Below, in pieces: positions 18,198-27,899 of a stretch of 64,000 nt of DNA. Position numbers and translations under genes: made by a program. Origin of the DNA: Candidatus Butyricimonas faecavium (lineage in GTDB: Bacteria > Bacteroidota > Bacteroidia > Bacteroidales > Marinifilaceae); contig CALUKD010000011.1 of the NCBI GenBank assembly GCA_944321125.1, positions 1 through 64,000 of the forward strand. The letters run 5' to 3'. The notes under the pieces were generated by a model that saw nothing but the letters and a program-made list of their open reading frames with translations, was not told where the DNA came from and searched no databases. Every line of letters starts with the position of its first letter. The first letter of the stretch is position 1.

Positions 18198-19328
18198 CTA
18201 TTTTTTCACGTAAAAATTTGCCAAATCCTGTATGTAATAATCATCATAAACAAATCTACCTTTCAATGATAAAGCATTTTGTTTAAAATGAGCGAATGAA
18301 TTATAGAAACATTCCAATCTTGAACCAGGATATGATAAACCACACCTATATTCTTTCAGAAATCGAGTTAAAGTATAATTATCAGAATTTACAATTATAG
18401 GGACACCATTATTAACAGCCAAATATAAGCGGTTCGGAGCACAATATTTATTATTAAATGAACAAGCGTCATAAAATAAAACACCAGCATCCATATAACT
18501 CCAAAAACTATTTAATTCCTGATATGGAATATACCCTCCATACAATATTTTCTCTTTATTCCCAGCAGCCCGGGAATGCAAAGCATCAAATGACTCCCGT
18601 GACAACCCAATAAATAGCAGAATCCAATTTTCTTGCAACGACTCTATAATTTCATAAATCTGCTTTGTTCCTCTTATATCCGACAAATCACCCTGATGAA
18701 GCATAATTCGTTGTCCTCTATTCTTTAGGTCTTTAATAGTTTCTAGTAAATCTCCCAAATAGCATTTACCTTTACCAAAAACATAGTTATCAACGACAAT
18801 AACATCAGAAAGAGGACAAACAGTTGAATTGACTGCTCTTTTCCTATAACAATTCGTTTCTATTAATAAATCACAATTCTGTATTACTTTCTTCTCAAGA
18901 AGAAATATTGGTTTAGCTATATTCTTATCCTTAGGATTATAGAACTCTTTATCATCATAAACCAAAATCGTTTTAGGAAATAATTTTTTATACAAAATAG
19001 TTGAAAGCAATACTCCTTCATGGTGAACTTGAATAGATTTAGGAGATTTGAGTAACATATAACCCAATGTTACTATTGCATATTCTAAACAAGAAATATA
19101 TCGCAATAATCGACTTTTGGTATTTATACGTGACAACCAACCTATCCTCTTATATTTGACATTATCATACAAATTCTCTACCACATAATCAGAACTCGTC
19201 AATTCTAAAATATATACAATATCCATCGGATATGATCTTGCTAAAGTATTTATCATCGAAAATACTCTTCCATCATATCGTAAATCACTTGTAGTACAAA
19301 CAACATGTACTCTTTTTCTGCTTAACAT
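18198..19328 (-). CDS. glycosyltransferase (GT-B, group 1-like)
   Basis: 376 residues. The N terminus RKRVHVVCTTSDLRYDGRVF and the C-terminal segments RIMLHQGDLSDIRGTKQIYEII and APNRLYLAVNNGVPIIVNS have the layout of GT-B retaining glycosyltransferases. No membrane segment apart from a weak hydrophobic stretch around residues 85-95. Acceptor and donor are unknown. It is 6 bp from wecB, and its stop is followed by the pseudogene. AT-rich, like the rest of the middle of the operon. Confidence 0.78.
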   Translation of the reverse strand: MLSRKRVHVVCTTSDLRYDGRVFSMINTLARSYPMDIVYILELTSSDYVVENLYDNVKYKRIGWLSRINTKSRLLRYISCLEYAIVTLGYMLLKSPKSIQVHHEGVLLSTILYKKLFPKTILVYDDKEFYNPKDKNIAKPIFLLEKKVIQNCDLLIETNCYRKRAVNSTVCPLSDVIVVDNYVFGKGKCYLGDLLETIKDLKNRGQRIMLHQGDLSDIRGTKQIYEIIESLQENWILLFIGLSRESFDALHSRAAGNKEKILYGGYIPYQELNSFWSYMDAGVLFYDACSFNNKYCAPNRLYLAVNNGVPIIVNSDNYTLTRFLKEYRCGLSYPGSRLECFYNSFAHFKQNALSLKGRFVYDDYYIQDLANFYVKK

Positions 19329-19334
19329 TTTAAA

Positions 19335-20501
19335 TCAATGCTCTATTATTTTCATAATGAAATTTACAATCTTGTCACAAGCCTTACCATCCCCATAAGG
19401 ATTAACTGCTCTGCTCATCTCATCATAATATTCTTGATTATCCAATAAAGCAGAAACTTCAGCCACAATCTTGAAATAATTTGTGCCAACCAATTTAACT
19501 GTTCCAGCTTCTAAAGCTTCGGGACGTTCCGTAGTATCGCGCATGACTAACACCGGCTTCCCTAATCCTGGAGCTTCCTCTTGTATACCACCACTATCAG
19601 TTAACACGATCGTGGATTTTTCCATAAGATAAACAAATGACATATATTCCAAAGGTTCAATAAAAAACATATTGCCTAAATCGGATAAGTTTTCGCCAAA
19701 TATTTTATGAATCGGTTTTCGAACATTCGGATTCAAATGCATCGGATAAACAAAATCTACATTCGGATATTTTTTTGTCAAATCCATAATGGCTGTACAT
19801 ATATTTACGAAACCTTCGCCAAAATTTTCCCTACGATGTCCAGTTATCAAAACCAGTTTATTACCATTTTTTAAACGCTTGACATCATAACCAGATTCTC
19901 GAATCAAATTTTCTTGTTCCGCATCTAAATTTTTATCTTTTTTAATTCTATCTACAACCATATAGAGAGCATCTATCACGGTATTGCCCGTGACCGTAAT
20001 AAATGTTTCATTCACTCCTTCATTCAACAAATTCAATCGACTTAATAAAGTTGGAGCAAAATGATAGGTCGCTATACGCCCCGTTATCTGACGATTCATC
20101 TCTTCTGGCCATGGACTATAAATATCATGCGTACGAAGCCCTGCTTCCACGTGTCCTACCGGTATTTGCTGATAAAAAGCGGCTAAAGCCGCAGCCATTG
20201 AAGTTGTAGTATCTCCATGAACTAATACAATATCAGGACGTGCATCTTCTAGTACATCACGCATTCCCGTCAATACTCGAGCTGTAATATCATACAAGTC
20301 TTGTCCCTGCCTCATAATATTCAAATCATAATTCGGCTTTACATCAAATATATGCAACACTTGATCCAGCATCTCGCGATGTTGCCCGGTTACGCAAATA
20401 GAAACCTCCAATTCTCCAGGATATTTCTGGCATTTTTTTATTAATGGAACCATTTTTATCGCTTCAGGGCGTGTTCCAAAGACAAACAGAATTCTTATCA
20501 T
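19335..20501 (-). CDS. wecB: UDP-N-acetylglucosamine 2-epimerase
   Basis: 388 residues. It converts UDP-GlcNAc to UDP-ManNAc in the cytoplasm. Hallmarks are FGTRPEAIKMVPLI, CVTGQHREMLDQVL, VHGDTTTSMAAALAAF, GHVEAGLRT and TDSGGIQEEAPGLGKPVLVMR. This is the WecB type rather than the WbpI type that acts on 2,3-diacetamido uronic acids. It has higher GC than the neighbouring transferases. The product could be used directly or, after oxidation, as UDP-ManNAcA. Confidence 0.95.
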   Translation of the reverse strand: MIRILFVFGTRPEAIKMVPLIKKCQKYPGELEVSICVTGQHREMLDQVLHIFDVKPNYDLNIMRQGQDLYDITARVLTGMRDVLEDARPDIVLVHGDTTTSMAAALAAFYQQIPVGHVEAGLRTHDIYSPWPEEMNRQITGRIATYHFAPTLLSRLNLLNEGVNETFITVTGNTVIDALYMVVDRIKKDKNLDAEQENLIRESGYDVKRLKNGNKLVLITGHRRENFGEGFVNICTAIMDLTKKYPNVDFVYPMHLNPNVRKPIHKIFGENLSDLGNMFFIEPLEYMSFVYLMEKSTIVLTDSGGIQEEAPGLGKPVLVMRDTTERPEALEAGTVKLVGTNYFKIVAEVSALLDNQEYYDEMSRAVNPYGDGKACDKIVNFIMKIIEH

Positions 20502-20502
20502 T

Positions 20503-21693
20503 CTATTTTAGTTTAATTTCATTTTTATGTATAAAAGATTCGGCTATAACAAAATACGACAATAATGGTATCGAATAAAATTGATAATATATCATAGATG
20601 AAACTAAATTGAATACCCCAAACGTAAAATAAGCAGCGACATAAGAAAATAAATAATATGATTTATTCCTTAACAAAATAAAAATATTCCGTAATATAAG
20701 AATATGCATACATATGAAAAGAAGTATTCCCAATATCCCATAAGAAAACATGATTTCTAACCAATCATTATGAGATGAGGAGTAAGATTTTGTTACTTCA
20801 TGAAAGCTACCAAAACCATTCCCAAATATATAACATTCAAAAGGCATCCGATCCAATAGATTAAGAGCATATTTAAACAAATCATCACGTCCTGACCCTC
20901 CATCTACTCCAATATGATTAATTCGTCTAATGATATAATCAACCATATCTCCATTTATCCAGATCAAAATATAGAGAGCCAAACATACAGGAAGCAACAT
21001 AAGTAACTTACGCCACATTCTATGTTTCATCCGGGAATCTAGAAATAATAGAAATACCACAAACCAAAGAAATAAAAAAGCTACTATTATAAATCCAGAA
21101 CGTTTTAGAGAAAAAACAACGCATAATGTTGTGAACATTAATGCAAGCATAATATGAATTTTTTTCTTCGACAACAACAAAAACGGGAGAGGAGTCACAA
21201 CAAAGTAGAATGCATTGTATTGACTATCAAACCCTATAACATTCCGCAACAATTGATAGGTGTGATAATTCATATAGACTCCAACTATGAAAAATAAAAT
21301 ATAGAAATACTTGACTAAACTAAAAGCATCTGGATTTCTTTTGATAAAAACATATAGCATTAAACTAGAATGAATCCACATCGTTGAATATGCATAATAT
21401 GTCAAATAATTATATCCACTATAAGGATAAAAATAAAATCCACATAATGAAGATACAGCTATCAAAATTCCCCATAGAATATACAAAATTCCCATCGAGG
21501 GAATTTTTAAATATTCTCCTTTCCAATATAGCAACCAATAAAAAATAGAACAAAACAATGAAACCGCCGCTGTCGTGTAATGCAAACCATCTCTCTGATA
21601 CAAGAAACACGTAAATAATATGAATAAGAATTGAGCATACAAAAAAAAATACTCAAAAGAAAACATTTTCTTTTTAACCTTAATCATTTCCAA
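20503..21693 (-). CDS. O-antigen ligase/polymerase family membrane protein (Wzy candidate)
   Basis: 396 residues with about eleven membrane segments. The large periplasmic loop carries a GRDDLFKYALNLLD segment, and then SSSHNDWLEIMFSYGILG, the pattern typical of the Wzy_C/O-antigen ligase family. As the only such protein in the operon, it is the best candidate for the polymerase that joins repeat units in the periplasm. It overlaps the next glycosyltransferase gene by 14 bp (21680-21693). Confidence 0.82.
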   Translation of the reverse strand: MEMIKVKKKMFSFEYFFLYAQFLFILFTCFLYQRDGLHYTTAAVSLFCSIFYWLLYWKGEYLKIPSMGILYILWGILIAVSSLCGFYFYPYSGYNYLTYYAYSTMWIHSSLMLYVFIKRNPDAFSLVKYFYILFFIVGVYMNYHTYQLLRNVIGFDSQYNAFYFVVTPLPFLLLSKKKIHIMLALMFTTLCVVFSLKRSGFIIVAFLFLWFVVFLLFLDSRMKHRMWRKLLMLLPVCLALYILIWINGDMVDYIIRRINHIGVDGGSGRDDLFKYALNLLDRMPFECYIFGNGFGSFHEVTKSYSSSHNDWLEIMFSYGILGILLFICMHILILRNIFILLRNKSYYLFSYVAAYFTFGVFNLVSSMIYYQFYSIPLLSYFVIAESFIHKNEIKLK

Positions 21694-22846
21694 TCACATT
21701 AGCAAACAATGAAAACCAATCATTAATGATTTCATCAGAAGCAAAACGTTTCACGCTACGTTGAGCTTCTCTCGACAATTTTTCTCGATAGCCACTATCT
21801 TCTATTAATTTACAAATTTCATTTACATATTCATTCTTATCAAACGGTTTTACCAAAATCCCATTTGAATTGTGAACAATAATATCCGTAACTGAAAGAA
21901 AACTATTAAATGCGATCGGAACAGTTTTATAAGCCATTGCTTCAATTAAAACCATTCCAAATCCTTCATAAGCAGAAGTCATACAAAAAATAGCTGCTTC
22001 CTCATAATATTTAATAGGATTTTGATATCCTTCAAAATACACATTCTTAAGCTTCATATTTTCAGCTAATTTCATAACAGTAGCTTTTTCTTCTCCATCT
22101 CCTACAATCTTCAAAGACCAATCAGGATACAGACCAACCACTTCTTTCCATATCTCCAATAATAAATCAACCCGCTTTGAGAAAACATTTATCCGGCCAA
22201 CATACAATAACTGCTTTTTCTTTTCCCCTATGACATTTATGGGGTAATCAAAAGCCAATGGATTAGATATTGCGCGTAATTTACTAGAATCAGCGTATTT
22301 ATAAAAGAAATAAAATTCTTGAAAAAAACTGGGAGACAGAAATACGATCGCATCACTTCTATCATTCACACGTTTATAATGAGAAGTGTATTTCAATTTA
22401 TATAAAAACAATACCAGAGATAAAAAGAAATTTCTTGAATATAGATAACGACAAATTCTTATTTTACTATACTTCCTAAAAACTCGATTAGATATAACAA
22501 AATTATTAGCCCGGGCTAAAAGACTGTTATGAAACACTGAAATAATTTTTACAGAAGGAACATTCAGATTCAATATTAACTTGGAAGACTCTATATCTAA
22601 AACAGCTTGATTCAAAATAATATCAATGCTTTTTTCTCGAATGAAATGCTCCAAAAAAAGTCTATTTTCACGACAATCACACTTCTTCTGATTAGGTAAA
22701 TATGCGTGTATAATACTCCTATACCAAGAAAGATAATACACTGTTACATCTTTTTTCGCGAACTCCCGCCCCAACACATTTGAAACGATTTCCACGCCTC
22801 CTCTACGGATATTAAAATCCAACGTATAAAAAAATAAAATTGTCAT
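21680..22846 (-). CDS. family 4 glycosyltransferase
   Basis: 388 residues, GT-B fold. The opening ILFFYTLDFNIRRGGVEIVSN is the acceptor-side Gly-rich loop. KKQLLYVGRINVFSKRVDLL and the family-4 motif EEAAIFCMTSAYEGFGMVLI (E-x7-E region) are clear. It overlaps the flanking genes at both ends (14 bp with the polymerase, 4 bp ATGA with the family 2 transferase), indicating translational coupling. Sugar specificity unknown. Confidence 0.88.
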   Translation of the reverse strand: MTILFFYTLDFNIRRGGVEIVSNVLGREFAKKDVTVYYLSWYRSIIHAYLPNQKKCDCRENRLFLEHFIREKSIDIILNQAVLDIESSKLILNLNVPSVKIISVFHNSLLARANNFVISNRVFRKYSKIRICRYLYSRNFFLSLVLFLYKLKYTSHYKRVNDRSDAIVFLSPSFFQEFYFFYKYADSSKLRAISNPLAFDYPINVIGEKKKQLLYVGRINVFSKRVDLLLEIWKEVVGLYPDWSLKIVGDGEEKATVMKLAENMKLKNVYFEGYQNPIKYYEEAAIFCMTSAYEGFGMVLIEAMAYKTVPIAFNSFLSVTDIIVHNSNGILVKPFDKNEYVNEICKLIEDSGYREKLSREAQRSVKRFASDEIINDWFSLFANVIGND

Positions 22847-23889
22847 TTAATAAACCCTCTTATATTCTTCCAGAAAAAAAAGAATCGATATCTTAATAGG
22901 AAAATAAATCTCAAGTATAAATCTATAACTCCAACCCTATTTGTATGTAGCAAGATAATCAAAACTTTATCTAACCATAATTCAGGAATAAAATGATTAA
23001 TAACTAATTGCATATCGCCATTTCCAATATGCTTTTTTAAAGTCTTGATCCGATTTTCCAAATCCATTAAATTATCAATTCGATACATAGCCTTTATACT
23101 CCGTACCAAAAACTTAACAAGAATAGAATAATCTTCCGCTATCTTTAACTCGGAAAAAGCATGATTCTTTGCAATCAAGTCATAATAACCGCGAGCAACA
23201 GTAAAACACAAGATTTCAGATTCATAGGCTTGATATTTTTTAGATAAAGACCCAACATTATCTATCATATAATTATAACAACTAGAACACGTGAAATAAA
23301 CTTCTTCAATGCAATTAATATAACTCAACAAAAAAACCATATCTTCACTATAATGTATATTTACATTAAACGAAAGAGTATTTTCTTGAATTATTCTGCG
23401 ATTAAAAAGTTTCCCAACAGGGAAACCATATTGAATAATTTGTCCTCCATAGAAAGCATCCGCAATGCCTGTTGTTCCACTCCTAACATAAGACAACAAA
23501 AAAGAAGAAGTTCCTGTAATACATCGAATATCTTGAATTACCAACAAATTTTTGTTCATGCAAAGACCCGGCACTAAAAAAGAAGATAAATATTCTTTTT
23601 CAACATAATCATCAGAGTCAATAAAGCAAACATATTCCCCGACTGCCACAGTCAATCCTTTATTCCTAGCAGACGAAGCTCCTGAATTTACTTGTTTTAA
23701 AATCTTTATCCTTTCATCCTTTTGTCGATAAGATTCACAAATATGATATGAATTATCAGACGAACCATCATCAACTAAAATAAGTTCATAATTTGTATAG
23801 TCCTGCATTAATATAGAATTAATACACCGATCTAGATACTTTTCAGCGTTATACACAGGAACTACTACAGAAATCAATGGAGCGTACAT
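22843..23889 (-). CDS. family 2 glycosyltransferase
   Basis: 348 residues, GT-A fold. VVPVYNAEKYLDRCINSIL, LILVDDGSSDNSYHICESY, GASSARNKGL and the metal-binding CFIDSDDYV (DxD) are all present. The C-terminal 100 residues are basic and hydrophobic and may lie on the membrane. It starts 1 bp after the stop of the pyruvyl-transferase-like gene. Sugar specificity unknown. Confidence 0.92.
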   Translation of the reverse strand: MYAPLISVVVPVYNAEKYLDRCINSILMQDYTNYELILVDDGSSDNSYHICESYRQKDERIKILKQVNSGASSARNKGLTVAVGEYVCFIDSDDYVEKEYLSSFLVPGLCMNKNLLVIQDIRCITGTSSFLLSYVRSGTTGIADAFYGGQIIQYGFPVGKLFNRRIIQENTLSFNVNIHYSEDMVFLLSYINCIEEVYFTCSSCYNYMIDNVGSLSKKYQAYESEILCFTVARGYYDLIAKNHAFSELKIAEDYSILVKFLVRSIKAMYRIDNLMDLENRIKTLKKHIGNGDMQLVINHFIPELWLDKVLIILLHTNRVGVIDLYLRFIFLLRYRFFFFWKNIRGFIK

Positions 23890-25017
23890 TCAAGCTAAGC
23901 TTTCTTTTAAAAAACCGATAGATTGTATTCTTTTTTCTTCCAATAATAGATGTACACGATCGTAATCTATATTTTTCATTAATACATTTCTCATGAATGA
24001 TTCATCATCCACTAATCTGTCTAACAAGCCAAATTGCTCCAACAATGATACAAAACGAGCCGTACCTCTTCTATTATTTCCTAAAACGACAAATTGCTTT
24101 TTGAACAAAATAGCAAATACACAACCGTGAAAAGAATCTGTTACAACAAACGAAGCATTATATATTGTTTCAAGCCAACAGACAGGAGAAGGATTAGAGA
24201 ATGACTCTTGTAAAACTTGATATCCATTTTTATACAAATTCGTCACATCTAAAGCTAAGTCATTAGCCACTTCTCGAATCAAACGAGACTTTCTATCATC
24301 CAAATCCAAAATATAAGCAGCAATAAAATTGCCATTTACTTCATTCTTCTTCAATCCAAATTCACGTACATACTTTATTTCACTCCATAACATAGTAGGA
24401 TCCAAAACTTGGGTTGCGTCAACTTTTAACCTCTTTCGACACATCTCCACGCCGGAACTTTCACGTACCGAAATACAATCAAACTTCTTAACCAATGAAC
24501 GTACCTTGCAAGTTAGCCAAAATGAATATTCCCACGTATCCACCCCAAAAGAAGCAGCATAAGCCACCCTCTTGACGGTATCGGAATGCTCAAAATCAAT
24601 AAAAAAAGCTTTTATATCAGGAGAATAAATAGGTCTCCATACCTGATCACTACCAACTATATATCCATCAAAATGATGTCCCACGATCCGCATCAAATCA
24701 CGCCTATTATGTATAGGAGAAGACAAATTCGTAAAGTATTTATCAATAAAATCAAACGTTTCTTTAAACAAAGAAGGCTTTATTGCTTCGTACTTTGATT
24801 CAAATGAAAAATCAATATTCTTACGTCCCAAAAAATACCGGAGTACAAACCTTTTAAAAAAAATAACACTTTTATCATACAAGTTAAGTTTCTTTTCTTT
24901 AAAGTTCAGAATAACAACATCATGTCCTAAATCACGTAAAAACGCTTGTAACACATAGGCTTGCAAGATTCCACCGTAATTAGTCGATATAGGTTGTGTT
25001 AATATAGCTAGTTTCAT
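23890..25017 (-). CDS. polysaccharide pyruvyl transferase family protein
   Basis: 375 residues. The opening KLAILTQPISTNYGGILQAY, the GSDQVWRP segment and TDSFHGCVFAILFKKQFVV match the polysaccharide pyruvyl transferase (CsaB/WcaK-type) family. Members add a ketal pyruvate from phosphoenolpyruvate to a sugar, though many in Bacteroidota loci are untested. It overlaps the FrhB-like gene by 4 bp (ATGA). The two families commonly occur side by side in Bacteroides polysaccharide loci, suggesting a shared task. Confidence 0.88.
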   Translation of the reverse strand: MKLAILTQPISTNYGGILQAYVLQAFLRDLGHDVVILNFKEKKLNLYDKSVIFFKRFVLRYFLGRKNIDFSFESKYEAIKPSLFKETFDFIDKYFTNLSSPIHNRRDLMRIVGHHFDGYIVGSDQVWRPIYSPDIKAFFIDFEHSDTVKRVAYAASFGVDTWEYSFWLTCKVRSLVKKFDCISVRESSGVEMCRKRLKVDATQVLDPTMLWSEIKYVREFGLKKNEVNGNFIAAYILDLDDRKSRLIREVANDLALDVTNLYKNGYQVLQESFSNPSPVCWLETIYNASFVVTDSFHGCVFAILFKKQFVVLGNNRRGTARFVSLLEQFGLLDRLVDDESFMRNVLMKNIDYDRVHLLLEEKRIQSIGFLKESLA

Positions 25018-26216
25018 TTCCCGATTATTCGTTTGCTGGTCGAAACAATTTTAAAAATAACGTTATGCACAAAAGATTGCTTAAATTGTTTTCCCATAGC
25101 TAATAATACTCCTTTTTCATAATCACTAAAAAAATCATGTCTATTTATATGTGGAGCCACAGATTCAACAAGACACGAATTATGGCAAAGAACATCCTCC
25201 GTCCGTACTTGATACAAGGCAAGCCTATCCCTCACGTTTTCCATATAAAAATTTCCATTATTAGAATTTACCATGACAACAGATATTCCTAGATCATCAT
25301 CAAAAAACGGCAAAATTTTTTCACTCCCCCAAAAATCTCCAAGTGTAACATCGCTACCACTTTTAAATCCTTTGGAAGGGCAAGAATAGCACGATGGTCG
25401 CAAATACAAATTAGAAAGAAAACCTTTCATAAAAATATTCCTCGTGAATACTTCAGAAAGTAAAATAGATTTTTTTAATCCATTCCCTTTGAACCTAGAA
25501 AAAGTAAGAGTAAAACTAAACTTTTTCCATCCCAAACATTTATTCCTGAAAGATACATTCTCAATCAAAATACCTTTCCCATCAATAGAATGAAATTTTT
25601 CACACTGATGTGCGATAGTCTCATTTAAATACATCCGCCAAATTTTAGGACTCGGGACACCATGACAAATAAAATCAACCGTCAATAAATTTACATACTC
25701 TTTCCGTAAAAAAAGTTTCAGACCCGCGATCTGGCAAGGCGTACCAGAAAACAAAACCTTACGACCAGATTCCAAAAAAGTCTTCGCTATACCAAAACAA
25801 TCTCCTATATAGCTCTGCACATATTTGGAACCACGAAAAACAGTCAATCCTTCCTTTGTTTCAGTATAATCATGAATAACTTCCCATCTAGCATTAAATC
25901 TTGCTCCGAAAACGACTCCACCACTCTCAATTACTAACTCTGCCAATAATGTAAAAACACCACCAGAAGAACTTGCCATACGAATCTCATCATCCATATT
26001 CTTTGCCGCATAAACTCTCTGTGTTTTACGAGGTTCACCTTGATGAAGAACAGGGCATACTTTCTCGCACAAATGACAATCAATACAAGCCTCTTTATCT
26101 ACTTTCGGATATAGAAATCCCTCAACATCCTCGTACATGGAAATACATTGCTTAGGACATATCTGGCTGCAACCTTTGCAACCACAACAATCCTCTTTTT
26201 TCACGACTTCAATCAT
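25014..26216 (-). CDS. iron-sulfur protein with F420 hydrogenase/dehydrogenase beta-subunit (FrhB-like) domain
   Basis: 400 residues. Two ferredoxin-type [4Fe-4S] motifs open the protein: C10-x2-C13-x2-C16-x3-C20-P and C44-x2-C47-x2-C50-x3-C54-P. The rest matches the FrhB family (MASSSGGVFTLLAELV, LFSGTPCQIAGLK, CHGVPSPKIW, CYSCPSKGFKSGSDVTLGDFWG) with extra conserved Cys. FrhB binds FAD in methanogens; Bacteroidota lack F420, so here it is presumably a flavin/iron-sulfur oxidoreductase. It overlaps both flanking genes by 4 bp, and its role in polysaccharide synthesis is not known. Confidence 0.88.
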   Translation of the reverse strand: MIEVVKKEDCCGCKGCSQICPKQCISMYEDVEGFLYPKVDKEACIDCHLCEKVCPVLHQGEPRKTQRVYAAKNMDDEIRMASSSGGVFTLLAELVIESGGVVFGARFNARWEVIHDYTETKEGLTVFRGSKYVQSYIGDCFGIAKTFLESGRKVLFSGTPCQIAGLKLFLRKEYVNLLTVDFICHGVPSPKIWRMYLNETIAHQCEKFHSIDGKGILIENVSFRNKCLGWKKFSFTLTFSRFKGNGLKKSILLSEVFTRNIFMKGFLSNLYLRPSCYSCPSKGFKSGSDVTLGDFWGSEKILPFFDDDLGISVVMVNSNNGNFYMENVRDRLALYQVRTEDVLCHNSCLVESVAPHINRHDFFSDYEKGVLLAMGKQFKQSFVHNVIFKIVSTSKRIIGK

Positions 26217-27733
26217 CTAGCCCTATTTACAAGTTTCAAAAGTGGAATTTTCAACAAATTATGTTCATACTCATTCATCGAAAAATTCCAAAACAAGGGA
26301 AAATAAACCATAGAATAAACAATAATCCCCATCATTAACTTCCAGACTGAATCTATCACAAAATATTTCATCACGAATAATGAAATTACGACCATTATTA
26401 CAGGAACAACACTCATCTTAGCGATAGCTTTCCAAAAATACCCAATATCAATTTGTTGCACTCGACTATAATAAATATTGATAATTAAACCATGCCCCAA
26501 AAGCAAAGCCCCCCCAATAGCCAAAGCACAACCGATACCACCGAAATAACGTGCCATGGGTATCTGCCAAAAAAGGCTGACTAAAGAAATAACCAAATAA
26601 AGTAAAGAACGAAATTTCATCTGATTCCTTGCCTGCAAAATAATAATGCCTAAATTCTGAATCAGTGGTATCGTCAATGAAACAAAAAATATCAGTGTGA
26701 TTATATAAGACTCGCCATAATCCTTGCCTGCCCAAAAATAAATAAATGCCTTTCCAAATACAATAAACCCGCTCAAAATATAGGCTATAACAATAAACTG
26801 AATTCGCCCCACCTTAGTAAACAAATCCGAGATTTCTCGCCAACTATTATTAAAAGTTACCATAGCTGTTATACGAGGTAGAAATACTCCTGATACCCCT
26901 GTCGAAAACATCATATACATTCCCTCTAATTGAATTGCAACAGCAAATACAGCTATAGCGACAGAACCTATCGTTGCACCCAAGACAAATTGTCCCGTAC
27001 TCCAGTAAATTCTATCAAATATTACGTTAAGAAATATCCAAAATGAATATATCATTATTTCCTTCAACAAAGGAATATTCAACCTTGAGAATCTCACTTT
27101 TATTTTTATCTTACGCCTACAATAAAAATAATTACACAATAAAGTTATAACATTAAAAAATGTCTGGGCAATAACTAACGCCACAGCTTTATAACCTAAC
27201 TTCAATAAACAAATCATTACGATTGTGGTCAATAACAATCTAAAGATTTGAAGTATCCGTAAAAATATAAAATTCTCGTAGGCTGTTATAATAGCTCCAT
27301 ATATACTCAATGGAAAAGTTATCGCAAGATTAAAAACCATCAAAAGAATTATTGTCTTCGTTTGTTGAATTTCTGCAATATTCAGAGTTTTTCCAAATAA
27401 ATTACCTACATTAAAATACAATACCAGCCCTATACATAAAACCAACAATCCTATTATTGTATAAAACAGGGTAAACATTCCGAATAAAGAGTACTGCTCT
27501 TCCAACTTTCCTTCAGCACGGAATTTTGCCGTATAACGTATTACCGCATTTCCAAAACCCAAATCCAGAATAGAAAGATAAGCAATAACAGAAGCTGCAA
27601 GTGAATATATACCATATTCACTTTGTCCCAACATTCTAAGCATAAAAGGAGTGTAAACAAGACCTAAAAGTGCATTCAGACCTAATATAATATAATTTAA
27701 TGTCGCACCCGCTTTTAATTCATTTACAGACAT
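26213..27733 (-). CDS. wzx: oligosaccharide flippase (Wzx)
   Basis: 506 residues with about 14 membrane helices. The opening LKAGATLNYIILGLNALLGLVYTPFMLRMLGQSEYG is typical of the PST/Wzx branch of the MOP superfamily. It would move undecaprenyl-linked repeat units across the inner membrane. It overlaps the FrhB-like gene by 4 bp. The 166 bp upstream (27734-27899) are AT-rich and contain a -7-like TATATTTG (27746-27753, minus strand) without a good -33 box. Confidence 0.92.
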   Translation of the reverse strand: MSVNELKAGATLNYIILGLNALLGLVYTPFMLRMLGQSEYGIYSLAASVIAYLSILDLGFGNAVIRYTAKFRAEGKLEEQYSLFGMFTLFYTIIGLLVLCIGLVLYFNVGNLFGKTLNIAEIQQTKTIILLMVFNLAITFPLSIYGAIITAYENFIFLRILQIFRLLLTTIVMICLLKLGYKAVALVIAQTFFNVITLLCNYFYCRRKIKIKVRFSRLNIPLLKEIMIYSFWIFLNVIFDRIYWSTGQFVLGATIGSVAIAVFAVAIQLEGMYMMFSTGVSGVFLPRITAMVTFNNSWREISDLFTKVGRIQFIVIAYILSGFIVFGKAFIYFWAGKDYGESYIITLIFFVSLTIPLIQNLGIIILQARNQMKFRSLLYLVISLVSLFWQIPMARYFGGIGCALAIGGALLLGHGLIINIYYSRVQQIDIGYFWKAIAKMSVVPVIMVVISLFVMKYFVIDSVWKLMMGIIVYSMVYFPLFWNFSMNEYEHNLLKIPLLKLVNRAR

Positions 27734-27899
27734 TCAAGTAATACTCAAATATAATTTTACCCCTACTATTCAGAATGTATATTTTTCTTTAATAATAAAC
27801 ACCCAGAATCTGATTACACTAATACACAAATTGAAATAACTCGTACAAGCCACCTAATATTTTTATAAAAATCCTAATATATTAAGCTAGGATAATTAC

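Noticed and set aside
26466-26735. 89-residue frame inside the flippase gene
   Set aside because: Same strand, other frame, no start signal; lies wholly within wzx.
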